DNA of 64,000 bases from Monarcha castaneiventris obscurior (lineage: Eukaryota > Chordata > Aves > Passeriformes > Monarchidae). This document shows, one piece after another, positions 8,201-22,297 of the stretch. Under the pieces are notes generated by a model, which had not been told where the DNA came from, made no database searches, and saw nothing but the letters and a program-made list of their open reading frames with translations. Positions within the stretch are counted from its first letter, which is position 1. Every line of letters begins with the position of its first letter. Both the position numbers and the translations under genes were made by a program. The stretch covers positions 5,720,501 to 5,784,500 of the forward strand of contig JAMPIT010000539.1 in NCBI GenBank assembly GCA_026261815.1, read 5' to 3'.

Positions 8201-11200
8201 GACAGGCAGAGCAGTGCCACCAGTGAGCAGGGATGCAGCTGACAGACCCAAAAATGCTGATAAATGTCCATCTGAATTCAGGTCAAGAAGCTAAAGAGAG
8301 AAAGAGAGGTAGCTGCCTACACCTAAGCATATTTATGTTGCAGCTGAGAAGAAGGGCAGCTCCTGAGGTGTTAGAGAGAGGTTTGTGCCATGGAAGGGGG
8401 GGCCCAGATGAGGCTTCTTACAGCTCTTTCTCACAATTTCACTGAGCTGATCTGCTCTGAGGTTACACAGCTGCTGTTCTGGAGCAGACTTTGGGCTGTT
8501 CAGCTTTTGGGGCCAGGACAGATGAGGATGAGGAGGATTACACAGAAGGGGGTTACAGGTTCTTTAGGGTGGTCAGTCTGCTGGTGAGCTCCTGACATGA
8601 GAAACGTGTGTCACACCCTTGCCTTATTGGCTGTAGCTCCATTAGTGAAAATTAGTTAAACAAGCTGGACTGTTAATGTATATTCATCTGCCAATATGAT
8701 TCTTACCTATTCTTGCAACTCTGCTTCTTCAGAGCACAAGGACCCAATTAAAAATAAAAAGGCACCTGTCAGAAATCACAAAAACTGTTTAACTGTATTT
8801 TGGTGGATAATGAAAAAAAAAATTATGCTCTATTTGTTTAAATTTGAAAATCCTAAGAGTTTTCTGAGGAGGAAATTTCTAAAAACGGTTTGTGAAGTTT
8901 GGGGTATAGTAATGACAATCTTAAAAAAAATCAAGGTGATGATGTACCTGCACAAGAGGTTAGTACAGGTTAGTACAATGAGATGGGTTAAATGCAATAT
9001 CACAGAAAAGTCTCCCAGTCATTAAACAGTGTCAGTTCCCCAGGGTGCAACAGTCCTCTTTGGAATCCCTGTTTTCCTGCAGTAGAATACCATCTTTAAT
9101 AACATACTAAAAATGGATGTACTTTTCAATCTTGACCAGAATTGGAAAAAAAATTAACCTTTCTCAGATTAGCTTTTTTGGGATTTACTCTTCCGTTCAA
9201 GCTATTTTTTTTTTTTAACAATGTGTAGACTGAGCAAAGTGGGAGAATAGTTAAATGCTTATAGTATGTGCACTCATTGGATAATAACTTTGTTCAGTCT
9301 CTATTTTTATATAAAAGTATTAAATGTAACTATCTAAAGTTTCAAGTGGATGACAACAGAAATATTTCACAGGGGTCTTGCCAGAAATTTCTATTTTGTC
9401 ATACAAATCTAAGTCAAATCAGATTTGCAGGAGACATCTGTGAGTGGCTCATTTTCAGCAGGTTGCTTTTAATCAGCCTCCGTATTTCCTTGACCACATC
9501 AGATTTCCGTAAGCACTGAAGGAGAGCAGTTTCTAGCAAGAGGAGCAGCACATAGCCTTGTAAAGCTCTGGTACCATTGAAACAAAATGCCTTTTTTTTT
9601 TTTTTTACACTACTTAAAAGACTGCAAGTAAAAATAAGGCAGACTTTAATACATCTTAAAATCATTGAGTTTAGCACTGGATGTAGTGAGCTGTAGTATC
9701 TTTTATTAGTGGAAGACAAAAGATTCAGAATTTTAGTCCTAATGGAAAGTAATATTCTTTGGGTTTTGTTTTGTGATGGAGGTATTGCTATTTACCATTT
9801 AAATTTTTAAATTTTAGATTAGAAAAAAGAGAAATATGTCAAAGAACGCTTTGTTTTATCTATGTAATTAGTGGGCACTAACAATGATAGTGTGTGCTAC
9901 TGGAATCTGCTGAGTCCTGACTGTGCATACGTTTCCTCTACAATCTTGGGTTCTGTGGGACAATCATTCCAAAATTGAAATAATGTAGTACAATAGTAAT
10001 TTGATAGGTTCAGTTCTGATATAGCCATAGGGTGTCATTGCTGATTTTTCCCAAACTACAGGTTTCATCTGAAATGTAACCAGATCATCAGAAAACAACA
10101 TTCTGGGAACTTTGACTGCTATTGAGAAATGTTGTTTTTTTCCTGCTTTTTTCCTTCCAAGAAAAAGATGCAATTTTCAAACTCCAACCCTTTCTTAATT
10201 TGATGGATCTTCGAGAGAAGCATGATTTTCTTGAACTCCATGATGCTTATACTGGATTCAAATTGCTCTTGCCCATGCATGATGCATGTCTGCCTGCTGT
10301 CCTCATCCATCATTTGTCCGCTGGGTCCACAAGGCAGGCACAGACTGTCAGCTGCACAAACTGTGCCATTGCCTGGGAATGGGGCAGCATCACTTCATCC
10401 AAATGTGCTCCATCATTTCTGAGTGGCTGCCATGGGGATCCTTACACTCCTCCAGGGGTGAGGGGAGGTGCTGCGCAGCACGTTCGGCCTCTTGCTGAAG
10501 CACTCAGGGGAACTGTGACTACCTTGGATCACACGAGAGCACTTGAACAGCACCTACACACTTTCTATTCAAAAACAAGGCGAGCAGGATGACATGACAG
10601 CCTGGTGTCCCTGTAAACACCAGCCTGGCCTCAGAAAAAGGACAGTGAAGCTGGGTTACCAGCTTGAATTAAGGACTGTGAAAGGAAGGCTCATCCACTC
10701 TTTACAGAGCATGAAGTCATTAGGGTAGTATCAGGCTCCTGGTGTTACCAGGTAAAACAGAAAAGTCCCATTGCAACCAGTTAGGCTGTTTCTTTTTTTT
10801 TAAATACCCAAAAATGTTCCATATTATAGTCCAAATTTAGCCAATAAACTCTCTGGCCAAAGACGCTTTTATCTCACTTTATGATGGTAGAGGTCATAGC
10901 ATGATATGATCCTGGTTCAGGCTCTGGCCATGGCTGTCACATCAATAATGAAGTTCTCTGCTGGAGCTATTCAGATTACTCCTAAATGCTCAGCATAGGC
11001 TAACCTAAATGAAATAGGTCTCCAACTGACATTTTTTCCCCATTATTCTACTTTAAAAAAGAGGACAAGAAGTTAGAAAGGACATAAATTTTGTTACTAA
11101 TGCTCCAAGTTCTCTCTAACAATGTCTAATAGAACCTCACCAATGTAAATATTGTTCAGTCTTTCCAAACTAAAATTTACAGTGAAAGGCACAGAGAGGA

Positions 11201-12245
11201 ACATGTAGGTTTCTTTCTCTACTTCTTCTGAAATAAAATCTTGTTAAGTGTAAGGAGAAGCTGCAAAATGAAGTGATTGTGTTATTTCATTAACCTTTGG
11301 TTGTAGCCAATTTTGCCTTAATGGCAACATGTAAATTTTCCTTCAATTTGGATGTCATTCCACTGGCATATGGAATATTGTTCATAGGATTCTTACTGGG
11401 TCAGTAGATGTTTCTTCTGTCAGTGGTATTTGCGAAAGCAGAATCTTACTGCCAATAAAAAGTGTGCTGTAACATCTTTAATATGCAAACATATGTTCAT
11501 CTTAAAACTGCCCTTGTTGCTAATAGCTGCAAGCTGACATCTGCTTCTCTTAGTGAGTCTTGTCTAGGTCTCCAATAGCTATTTGAAGAGAACAGCCTGT
11601 GCTGAGTTGCAGAGTTCAAACTATGAAGGAATTTCAGCTATATGAGCTAGAAATCTTTAAGAAAATATTTATTCAAAATATGAAATCTTTCTGGAAATAA
11701 TTAGAGTAGATTGAACCAGTCTAGCAATATGATAGACTAGGGAGCACTTCCCAAACTCATTGTGGAAGTGGTTCAGTTGAACATGATTAGTGAGTTTAAT
11801 AACTGGATTGCCCAATAATTTGCTTTCCTAGCATGTCAGCGTTGTGTACAGCTGTATCTCATTTGCTCCACTCAAATAAATATTAGTTAACTTCTAAGGG
11901 TACCCAGAGTGAAGAAATCAATTCACAGATACCCTTGCTGGCAGCCCTGCAGTACAACTCCAGCGCCATTGGCTCCAAAGCCTTTCCCACACTGCTTTCT
12001 CAGTCATGCATTGCCTCAAAAGCATGAATTAAAGTACAGTACAGCATAATAGACCAGACAAAAGCTTTCTGTTCTGCCTTTAAGGAAAACCATTTTACTC
12101 TTCAACCTGCAGAGTTGAGGAAGAGGCAGGGTACAGAAAGGAGGAGAAGTGACAAAGTAAGGATGATATAAAGGGTGTCTGTCTGGTAACAGACATCAGT
12201 ACTTCTCGTTTCCTTTAACATCTGCTGCTGCAGAAGTTCAGGCTA
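5225..12245. other. Non-coding AT-rich sequence
   Basis: Right flank of the ERV. I see no RNA gene, intact coding gene or clear transposon. It has short low-complexity patches, such as a C/A-rich run near 6533-6560 and T-runs near 9207 and 9592. A 156-codon open frame at 10122-10592 lies in a locally GC-richer patch, but it matches no protein family I know and shows no exon boundaries. Confidence 0.5.
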
Positions 12246-12796
12246 GAAATGCTGGTATGGGGATATGTTTTGGATTTGTGCTGAAAATCACTTTAATAAT
12301 AAAGGGATGTTTCTGTTATATCTGAGCAGCACTTACCCAAAGCCAAGGCCTTTTCTGCTCCTCTCCCCACACCCTGGGGAGGAGCCTGGAGGTGCACAAG
12401 GAGATGGGAGGGGACACAGCCAGGACAGCTGACCCCAAGTGACCCAGGGGATATCCCAGACCATGTGATATCATACTTAACAATAAAGAAACCATGGGCA
12501 ATAAGGACTGGGGGGGGGAACATTTGGAGTGATGGGGTTTGGCGTTTCCCAAGTCACCATTATGCAGGATGGAGCCCAGCTTTCCTGGGGATGGCTGAGC
12601 ACCTGCACCCTCATGGGAAGTGGGGAATGAATTCCTTGTTTTTCTTTGCTTATGCACAAGGCTTTTGCTTTACTTGTTAAACTGACTTTATCTCAGCCCA
12701 TGATTTTTCTCACTTTACCCTTCTTGCTCTCTTCCCCATCCCACTGAGGGAGTGGCTGCGTGGGGCTGTGCTGCCTATGGGGGTGAACCCATGACA
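12246..12796 (+). repeat. Old solo LTR (or LTR fragment) of a widespread avian LTR retroelement
   Basis: I recognise the layout of a common avian LTR. A 5' part reads ggggatatgttttggatttg; a GC-rich block (12340-12445) ends in ACAGCTGACCCCAAGTGACC. A decayed cAMP-element-like TGATATCA (12466-12473) and a TATA-like ATAAAG (12483-12488) follow. Then come a G-run, a stretch near 12625-12690 with a TTAAACTGACTTTATCTCAG polyadenylation region, and a 3' end GTGAACCCATGACA near 12796. The extreme 5' end is missing or unrecognisable, so no target-site duplication can be shown. There is no internal retroviral coding sequence next to it. The family name is not assigned here; identification is from memory of the consensus, not a search. 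Confidence 0.7.
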
Positions 12797-15700
12797 TTAC
12801 CTTAGGGCAGGGAGGATTTCCCCTGTTCATATTTCAGAGGCTTTTTTCAGTATCAGCATTTCAACTACTCTCCTGCTGTGACATCAGAGAGAAAAGATCC
12901 TGTCAACAGCTCAATTTAAAAATTTATTTTTCACACTTGTAAAGGAACACTGATAGTAATTCCCCTCTTTTCTATATTAAACTATTTAAAAGATGTCTCT
13001 GTGGGTTCCATCTGCAAGCTGATGCATCTGAAATTTGGAGCAGCATTGCTGGAAACAGGCTGGCTGTTCCTTGCACTGAGCTGCATGTTTTCTGTGTGCA
13101 GATCCAAAATTCCTGCAGTTTCTATAATATTTATTCTTAAAGGACATCCACTGACATTGAGACCATCTACAGCCTTTGAGGCTGCACGTCCTGAGCAGGA
13201 GCATGGCTGAGGGGCAGGTTTGCCATCCTGTGCTAGGACAGAGCCTTTTGGAAGAAACAGATTATTTGGGGGAAGAACAGACGAGATGATAAATGGACCA
13301 AATATTAATTAGCAATTAATGACTCCAGAGGGAGAACAGACAGCTTGAAAGCAATTTGTAGGCTTAGTCTGGGAAATGGTTTCCCCTCAGAAGTGCTCCA
13401 AAGGAGAGCTGTGGCACTGGAGAGGAAGAGGTGGGCAAGCTGCTCAGCTGGGCATGACACCCCCTGAAGCTGAACTGCAGCTCGTGAAATGTTTTCTCTG
13501 CATTTGACTCCATTTGTTACATCAGATTAACGAGTGCTAAACCAAATCTATTCAACGTTTTCCTGACTAGTACTGAATTCCTGGAATTTTCAGGAATCTG
13601 TTAGTTACTAATTGCACTTACTGCTCCATCTCGAAGTACACATTAGTACAAGTCAAGTTTGTGGTCCATAAAAGGATTTTTCTGTAGGCTGAGTGAAGAT
13701 GGCTGTATATATTCACACTACTTTTATTTGGAGAAATAATGATCTTTCAGCATGTTCCTGTTGCTTTGGATTTTTGTCACCCTGAAGTGTGATTAGAGGC
13801 AGAGGACAGTGTGCATGTTTCATAACAGGGGGCCATAAGAGAGTCCAAGTACCAAATGTAATGCTGGATTTTGCTACTAATATATTTGTCTTTCTTGTTC
13901 CTGCAGGTATTTTAAAAAATATTCATAAACTGAGAAAGTCACAGTATTTCAGTGGCTAAATAAATTTAGAAGGACAGTTCTGACTATCAACAATTTCTTC
14001 ACACAGCAGTACAAAGTTACCACTGTTAGACATGGTGCCCTGCTTCAATGCAGCAAAACCTCAACCTCTAGTGGGCTCACTGGTTCAGTACAGTGGAATA
14101 TTATTTATATTCAATATTCCAATTTATTTCTTGTTTAAATCCTTTGCTTTTATATTCTAGTTCCTCTTTAAAATGAATGTTTGGGTTTGTTCCTCCCGCC
14201 CTTGCCACAGATCACTGTGCTCAGATCTTGAAGCTGCTGTGGCTGGTTTGGGAATAATATTTTATTGGAAATTTTATTGGATTGCAGCCCCTATTGGCAG
14301 CACCAAATTTTGCTGGTACCTTAAGAAGAAATTTTGAGGCAGGAATAAGAGTACCTTAAAATGAAATTACTTGTTAAACAAGATGAGATTTTCCTAGTTA
14401 ACTTGTTTTCTCTGTAAAATAGACCCGCTGGCACTCTAAGTCTCACATGTGAAGTACTCCATTGTAGGATTCAGGAACTGTGTGAGTAAGTTATAGAATA
14501 TTTCTTTCCTCCTTTGCAGCTCTGGATCACTTGATTAGACTGACATTTCCATTAGGAGTTTGGGCTTGCAGGACAATGGGTACAATGGGTATCCCTGACT
14601 GGAAGGGGGAACACACCAGTGTCTGAAAGACAAAACTGGAACCACAGTAATGCCCAGTGACAGAAGTTCGAAAGCACCCCCAGACTTTTGTAATGCCTCT
14701 TTTATGAAAAAAAAACCAACCTTTTTAAAACTCAGTATTTTATCAGGAGTTTAGATGGGGGAAGAAAAACCCCTACAGTTTTGTGCATATGTCCAGAGAC
14801 AGAAATCAGGGAAAAATAAAGAAGAAAACTTCTGTTTCAAGAAGGGACTGAACTGCACAAGGTCTACCTGACTGCTTTCATTAGCAGCTTCTGAAATGTA
14901 CTGTCTCAGAGGGAAATTGCTGTTGTTTGTATTCTTTTATCATTGAAAATAACTAAGCAGGGACTCAAAAATTAGTTCTCAAAGAGGTAATTAAAATTAA
15001 TGTCTATTATGGGTGGAGGAGAGGGGGGAAAGTGTAACAGCTTGTGGTTAAGTAAATCATAATCTTGGGAAAAAAACATGAGATTGTGTATGACCTGTAA
15101 TTGGAGAATAGTGGGGGAGAGGGTTGCATTCTTCCTGTGAGACAGAAGCTCACCTGGTGGCTGATAAGTGGCTTCAACTCTCTGCTCTGGAATCTAAATT
15201 AGGTAGAAGTATTCTGCTCTCAAGGTCTCCTGCCTTGCTTATTCCCTTGAGCACTGAAAGTACTATATATTCATCTGCTGTACTGGAGTGACCTGGTATG
15301 CTGCCCAGCTTCTCCTAGTTATCTTTTGAAGGACAAAAATGTATTTTATTCCTTTCTTGTGATTTAGGGAAGTTTCTTGTTTATCTTGAAAGAATAAGAC
15401 TCCCAGAAAGTCTCTGTATTAACTAGTATAAAGCAAGTCTTCAAAGCCTGTGAGCAGAAGTATGGAATTTAATTGTTTTACTATGGTTCAGCATGTCTTA
15501 ATTTTATGTATGTATTTAATAGCATTTATTTTACATGTACTCTATCTTCAACATTATTTTAGTAGGAAAATTAGCCTCTGTGAAGAAATTAACTTTTAGT
15601 CACAGGTACTCTTTAGTTCAGAAGCAGTAGTAAGGTACCTTAGGCCAGATTTCTACCTTCCTCATGCAGGTTTGTGTTTTGCCTGAGCAGCAGGGCATCC

Positions 15701-17184
15701 TTCTTGCTTGATGCATGAGATTCTGAAGGACCAAGATCTCCTTTTCATGCTTTTCTCTTTGCTCCCTTCAGGCCTGGTTTCTGTGATATTGCCAGTCACA
15801 AGCACTGGCTGATCCTTTAGTTTCTTCCAGTGCAGCAAACAAAACTCTTTTCATTTCCTAGACTTAGCAAGGTGAGCTTATTTATAAAACCTGAATCAGA
15901 CAATTTAGGGGACAAGACTTTGAAATGAAGAAGCCTGGCTGTTTTGGGATTTTATAATTAATCTGAACTTCATAATTAGCATATGGACCTATAGTAATCT
16001 GAATTTAATCTCTTCAAATTCAACATCAATCTCTTTCTCAACAAAATGCTGTTTGAAGGCTTCTTTTTACTTTAATTTTAACCTCTTTATGAAGCTGATT
16101 TGTCTGGAATAACTCCCTTTAAAAATAACAATAATACTGTATTCTCTTAGCCAACAATTAATGTGCTTGTGGTCTCTTTCCAATAGTCTGGGAAATGGAA
16201 GAGTGCAAAATCCTTGCCTTTTTATGTAAATGGCATCATTTTTCTAAGAAGATGCCTGCAAAGCAACCTGTTGTTCCATAGAGGACATACACATGCTGGG
16301 TTTCAGTTAAAAAAGAGCTGCTATGAATGTCAAAACAAAACAATTAGGGAAAGATTAATTGCATTCTTCAGGTAGCTAATCTTTGTTAAAAAAAAAAAAA
16401 AAAACCAAAAAAAACCAAACCTGCAAGACTTTTGATCTCTTGGTATTTTTTCTGGCTTAGTTTATGTATTCTTGTGAGGCCTTGAGTTTTTGGGGTTTTT
16501 TTCTTTCTTATTAACTTCTGCCACCTCACTTGCAGAAAGTTGAAGATAGATTGTGCATGGAGTAGGAATTGCAGAAGGAAAAAAAGACAGTCCTATGATT
16601 AAGATAATAAAATTATACAGAGATTTTTCTTTTTCTTTACTCTGCAGGTTTCCTTTTTATGCTAGGATGGCCTTGTCATGAGCAGTCCTGTGTGTAGGCT
16701 CTCTATAACTCTCATTTTCAGAACACATTAATGCTGTGCTGTGCCTGCTGCAGCATCTCCCTTGAAGAAGGCACCTCTTAGCACAGGCACACTGCTGCAC
16801 CAGGGCTGCTGACAGACACCAAAGCTTTTGCTCACCACATGACCCTGCCTCTATCTGCATTTGCCTAAAAGACGGGATAAAAAGCCCATCTTTCTCTTTT
16901 TTTCTGGCAAAGGTATCTTATGCAGCTCAAGCTATTGATTATTTCAAAGCCAATAAACACTTAACACTCCTTGCCTCAGTCTTGAATCCTTAAAATGTGC
17001 AAGTAACATCACCCTTTATCTTTGCAATGTGTGAAATTAAAAAGGGGAAGGGAGATTTTCACCCTTGAGAAACTCAGAGGCTCTCCTTAGCATTGAAATA
17101 AGTTCTGTGGCTACACCATGAGCAAAGAGGAGATCTTAAAAAAATTTTTTTAAAAATGGCTGTTAATTATCTCCACTACCTGGA
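12797..17184. other. Non-coding AT-rich sequence
   Basis: No gene, RNA gene or clear element seen. It contains an A17 run at 16388-16404 followed by CC-interrupted A-runs. Open frames are short and unremarkable. Confidence 0.5.
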
Positions 17185-17425
17185 CCTCGTTCTATTCCTG
17201 TGATTACCAGTGACAGGACACAAGAAAATGGAATGAGGGCTTGTCCAGAGAGGTTCAGATTGCACACTGGGGAAAGGTTCTTCATCCAGAGAGGTGTTGG
17301 TCACTGGAACATGCTCTCCAGTGAAGTGGGTTTAGTAGCTGAGCTTTAGGTAGTCCTGCAGGGGCCAGAGACTTGGAGTCGATGATCCTTGTGGGTCCCT
17401 TCCAACTTGAGGTACTCTGTGACTC
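17185..17425 (+). repeat. CR1 LINE 3' fragment
   Basis: It contains the diverged CR1 3' region: CCAGTGACAGGACACAAGA, then AGAGAGGTTCAGATTGCA, TTCTTCATCCAGAGAGG and TCACTGGAACA. It closes with GATGATCCTTGTGGGTCCCT and ends near the CTCTGTGA terminal motif. It is strongly 5'-truncated, as is usual for CR1, and has no coding capacity. Confidence 0.85.
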
Positions 17426-20400
17426 ACAGCTGCAATTCAAATGTCAGATTTCAATATCTACAGTGTGTGGAAATTCTCTTGTGATCTTTGGGCTCATAAC
17501 CCTTGGCAGGATGTAAGACTGAGTAACTTTGCTCTGGGAAGGAACAGGCCCTTCCCTGAGCTTTCCAAGGTGATAATATTCAAAGCATATGTTATATAGA
17601 GGGCAGGAAAAGCATAAAGGGCTGCTTGTGAATTTGTTTTGTTTTTCTTCTAGAAGAGAACAATTTAATTTACAAAGGTAAAAAATTACTATGCAAAAGG
17701 TGAAAAAAACCTTCTTACAGCAGAGCAGGGAATTAGGGTTCATCCTCATTTTTCCTATTCATTAAAATTTCCCAACTCTTCTTTATGGCAGAAATTCAAA
17801 GACAGCCTGTTTACTTGGCTTAAACTGGATACAAAATTTTGCAAATTATAGTGATTCAAACATGTCCTGTTCATCAGTTCTTCTGATGGAGGCAGACCCT
17901 CCACACTGCTCTGGTATCCTGTGGCAGTCAATTGAAACTCTATTTCAAAGCAACAGGATTCTCCAGAGACACAGTCCTCCAATATCCTGCATCTAATTGC
18001 AGTATCCAGGGCTTGAGGATTTCTGTCCATCTAATGAATTTCCCTGTGATCTCATTTTCCAAAGCAGCAACAGTTCATTTCTCCTTAGTTCTTGCCAATA
18101 AGGACAGGGACGCAGGAAAGTTACATGCAGGACTTTGAAGTACTGAGTCATTCATTTATTCACAGAAATAATTAACGGATGTAGTTTTACATTAACTGTT
18201 TTTCTGTTGCACTAGATAGCAATTTAATCTAGGTTTTAAATCATCTGCAATCATTAACAAAAAAAAAAAAAAAAAAAGCCAACCAACCAAAAATAAAATA
18301 GTCTTTCTCCTTCACATTGAAAGACAATTTTTCTTATGTGTTAGATGACTAAGTACCTACTATTAGAAATAAAATGGAGTGTGAAAGAGCTAAGCATAAT
18401 AATACAGAATATAGAGTTAAATATGGAAAGGACAAAAAAACCCCCAAATAAACCCCCCCCCCAAAACAATCAGGTAGACCCCCTAACTGGTGGGGTTACA
18501 GTTGAGACACCAGCCCAGGTGTTAGGAGACTTCTGCAGCACCAGCCTGGTGCAGAGGTATTTGAAAGAATCCATAAATCTCTGTAATGTTCCTTGTAGCT
18601 TTGCCTTGATATAGGGAAAGGCAACAAACAGGAAATTCAATCATTTTTCTGTCCACAGCAGAAGGTTATTTTGCCCCAAGGTCTGCCTTACAGTGGGTCT
18701 GCCTTGCTAGATGATCCTTCCCTTCCCCCTCTAATGGGGGCTGGGTGAAGATGGTGAGACCCTAAAACAAATATCCCAGAGCCTTCAGGTTCCCAAACAA
18801 AGTTTTAATTTCACTGGTTCAACTCTTAAGCTTTTTGCTGTTCAAGTTTTAAAAAGCTTTGATGAGTGCTATAAAAATTTTATAATAATTAAAAGATTGT
18901 TTCATTTTTTCAGGGTGTATTGTAAAGTAGGCACAGCAATGGAGAAATCTCTCCTTAAATTGTGACGTTTTTCTGGGTATGTCAGAGAGCTTGTACTTTC
19001 TATGTTAAACTACCCTCTCACTGATGGTTTTCTGTTGTTTTTTGGGAGGGATTTGTGGTGTTTTTGGGGAGTTTGGTGTTGGTTGTTTTTTGGGGAGGTG
19101 CTAGGGGATTTTGTTGGGTTTTTTTTTTGGTTGGTTTTGATTTGTTTTGAAGGTAGTGGGGTTTGATTGATTTCAGAATGCAATTTAAAAAAAAAATGCT
19201 TTTCATAGCAGGTGCATAGTCTGGCTTATGCAGAGCTTAATGCCCGGGTCTCACTAAATTTCAGCTAGACTGCACATGAATTAGCTTTCATACTGACATT
19301 AGAAAAAGTCCCACACTGGCTTATAAAAATATTTCCTGCTCAGTAATGAGTTCAAGAGAAACTTATTACTTGAGAGTTTTAGATCAACTCTGTCTCTAAT
19401 TGTCATTACTGCCCGTGATGCTTTGAAACTCAACTCTGAGTTTATCATATAACATTTGGTATCAGCTGTAAAATTCTCCAGTGTTTGATTGAATGGCAAA
19501 TGTTATTATCCTCCCAAAAGGTTTTAATTAAGATGTTTGGAGGCCAAACAGCTGTTCATGGAAATGCTTACTTCAGCTGAAAATATCAAACTTTGGAACC
19601 GATAGTTTCAAATACTTAATTTATATGCCTTATCTTCTGCTTATTATAGAAATCCAAATTAATGGAACTAGTGGAAATTGCAGACACACTTCTGCTGGTA
19701 CAAACTGGGGAGCTGGGAATGAAAATGAGCACAGGATTCATCTCTTTGTATTTGCAGAACATCTGATTGCTACACCTTGGCACAAGCGAGTCTCTACCAG
19801 AGAGGATTGAGCCTGGTGGAGGGGGGGTAAGGCTGAAAAAACAGGAAGACTTGAAGGGGTGCATGACTCTGAGTGTTTCTCCAAATTAAAGATTGGAAAT
19901 TCCTAGAAAATCAGTCTTATATCCATAGTATCCAAGTGTAGGGCATCTAGTGATCTCTTATGAGAAATTTTTGAAATTATTTGCGGGTATTTTTTGGTTA
20001 GGGTTGTGTCTGTCCCTCACTCAGTTTTTATTTATGACAGAAGTCAATGGGGGAATTGGTACCAAGATTTAGGAACTCATTTGTTTGTGGAAGGGTAGGG
20101 AGGGAGGGAGGTTGTTTTTTGTGGTTTGCTGTGGTGTTTGTTTATTTGTTTTTTTAAAAGCCCCAGTCAGCAAATTGTACTGCCTTCCTCAAAAATGCAC
20201 TGTGCAATGTGCATATTATGGGGCTCTATTTTGTTTAGAATTCAGGTTTTCTGGGGGTTTTATGGTGGGTTTTTTGGTGAAAAATCCATAGTATATAATT
20301 TTTGCAGGATACAAATATAAATGTGAGTATAAAAATTTTCAAAGCAAAACAATCTTCTGCCTCCACTATGAACCACAGCAGACTGGGGGGGCTCCTACAA

Positions 20401-21579
20401 AGACCCGCAACTGTTAGATAAAATTACTTTATTGTTTTCTACTTTACTGACAGAATGGGTTTGAAAATTGGGAGTAACCCTGAAGACTGAACAGAGAAAT
20501 TTAGTATTCTGAGCCCACTAAAGGAGATAGAGGTGTCCAAGAGCCAAGGACTGAACTGCTTTTCAGCTGATGCTTTGTTTCAAGGACAGGTCCTTGTTGT
20601 AGATCCTGCTAGGGTGTGACAGTGAAAGCAGATACTGAAATAGCCACGAGCATCCCTTTCCCTCTGCCTTCATCCTCTCTGTGCCTGTCTCACCTCTCTC
20701 CAGAAACAAATTACCAGGATATATCTGAAGAACTGTGTATGCTACCTCTGTAAATTAAAAAAATAATAGCTGGACCATTTTAGCAGCCTCTTTCAGGCGT
20801 GTCTCGTCTGTCATAGGAATCTAATTCAGAGGCACAGTAGGTTTCCAGCCATTAGCAGATGTTGTAGGTTACATTCCATTCACCACCCTTGGAAATAATA
20901 CCCAGCACGTATTCTAACAAAGGAGAACTGTGCCTCCTGGGAAGAGACAGTGCTACAGCACTCCTGCTTTAAAATGTTTTCCAAAAAGGAAGGGATGCGA
21001 GAAACCTTCATGTACTGGAAGGGCAGGAAAGCAAATGTTCACACTATGTTCACTTTCCAATATGCAAGAGCATCTTCCCAAAGTAAAAGAAAAATGAAAT
21101 CAGGACAGAATGCCAGTGTCAATAAAATACAATCTTTTTTGTGCCAGTGTCTTTCAATTGAATTTCAGGGTATGCTTGCTTTCTTCCCTGCTGTGCTCCC
21201 CTGCAACCCATACAGCACTGGCTGTTATCTTGGAGATAGAATAGAAATCAAATTCAGGGGGGTATTCTCTCCTCATCTTTCTCTCTCCTGTCTCCTGTAG
21301 TGCTGATGTGATCCCTAGAAGATGGAGGAGAGGATTTCCCTTTCAGTTCCATTGAATTTGGGAGGTGATGATGGCATTTACCACTGTGTTCAGAAAACAG
21401 CTAAATACCCAGTCTGAAGGTGCACTGTCAGTCAAGAGAAGTGTCAGTCCTGCTTTGTGCAGGGTGTAGCTGAGGGCAGCAGCTCTGTCTGACTCCCTAA
21501 GGGCGAGGAAGCCCCAAGCCACAGTAAAGCTGCCGTCATTGCAGCACAGGGCTGAGTGTACGGTTGTTGTTTAGTACCA
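17426..21579. other. Non-coding AT-rich sequence with G/T-rich patches
   Basis: No gene seen. It holds an A19 run (18259-18277), a C-run near 18458, a G/T-rich low-complexity stretch (about 19025-19165) and a G-quadruplex motif at 20093-20108. Otherwise nothing recognisable. Confidence 0.5.
20093..20108 (+). other. G-quadruplex-forming motif
   Basis: Four GGG tracts separated by loops of 2, 1 and 1 bases (GGGTAGGGAGGGAGGG). Short loops like these predict a stable parallel G-quadruplex. No gene is nearby. Confidence 0.6.
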
Positions 21580-21922
21580 AGAAAAAAGGCTCTGGGGAGA
21601 CCTTTTCCTCTCTACAACTACCTGAAGGGTTGTGGCAAGGTGGGGGCTGGTCTCTTCTCTCAGGCAGCCACTGACAGGACAAGAGGAAATGGCCTTCAAG
21701 TTGTACCAGGGGACGTTCAGCTTAGATATTAGGAAAAATTTCTTCCCTGAGAGTGGTTAAGCATTGGAATGGGCTGCCCAGGGTAGTGGGTTCAACATCC
21801 TGGAAGTGTTCAAAAAAACCAGTACAAGTGGCATTGACAATATGGTTTAGTGTGCATGGTGGTATTTGGTTGATGATCTTGGAGGTCTTTTCCAACCTCA
21901 ATGATTTTGTTTTTCTGTAGCT
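21580..21922 (+). repeat. CR1 LINE 3' fragment
   Basis: Well-preserved CR1 3' end. It has GGCTCTGGGGAGACCTTTTC and CTACAACTACCTGAAGGGTT, then CAGGACAAGAGGAAATGGCC and TTAGGAAAAATTTCTTCCCT. GAATGGGCTGCCCAGGG and GATGATCTTGGAGGTCTTTT follow, and the characteristic ATGATTTTG-type terminal motif closes it. The 5' side is truncated. Open frames on the opposite strand here are chance products of the repeat. Confidence 0.93.
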
Positions 21923-22297
21923 ACCTTTAGTTAGAGCTGCCAGCTCCCCCTGCACCACTGCACTGATTTCAGGCACACAGAGGTGAGGTGAGAATAAAAC
22001 CCTGCACTCTGTAGGATCCACAGCTCTGGGAAGCTGTTGGGAATTGCTGGAGGGCATGCTGTACTGCTGGGAGTCCCGGAGGAGCCTCACTAAGATATCA
22101 GAACCCATTATATGCAAGCTATATTTCCAAACACTTGCAGCAGAAATCTCAGTGTGGCAATAACTGCAAATTATGACCCTCGGGGTGGAAAGCAAAATGT
22201 TCTGTTGTTATGGGAGGAGGTAATGGATGTCATCTGAGCTGCTGCACTCCGTGATGCAGCCATCCTGCGCCTGGGTCTCCGCAGTGCAGAGGAGCAG

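Noticed and set aside
10122..10592. 156-codon open frame, + strand
   Set aside because: No recognisable domain and no exon signals; other overlapping frames are open in the same patch, and this length can occur by chance in nearly 60 kb.
21722..22195. 157-codon antisense frame
   Set aside because: It lies largely across the sense CR1 3' end and reads its antisense strand.
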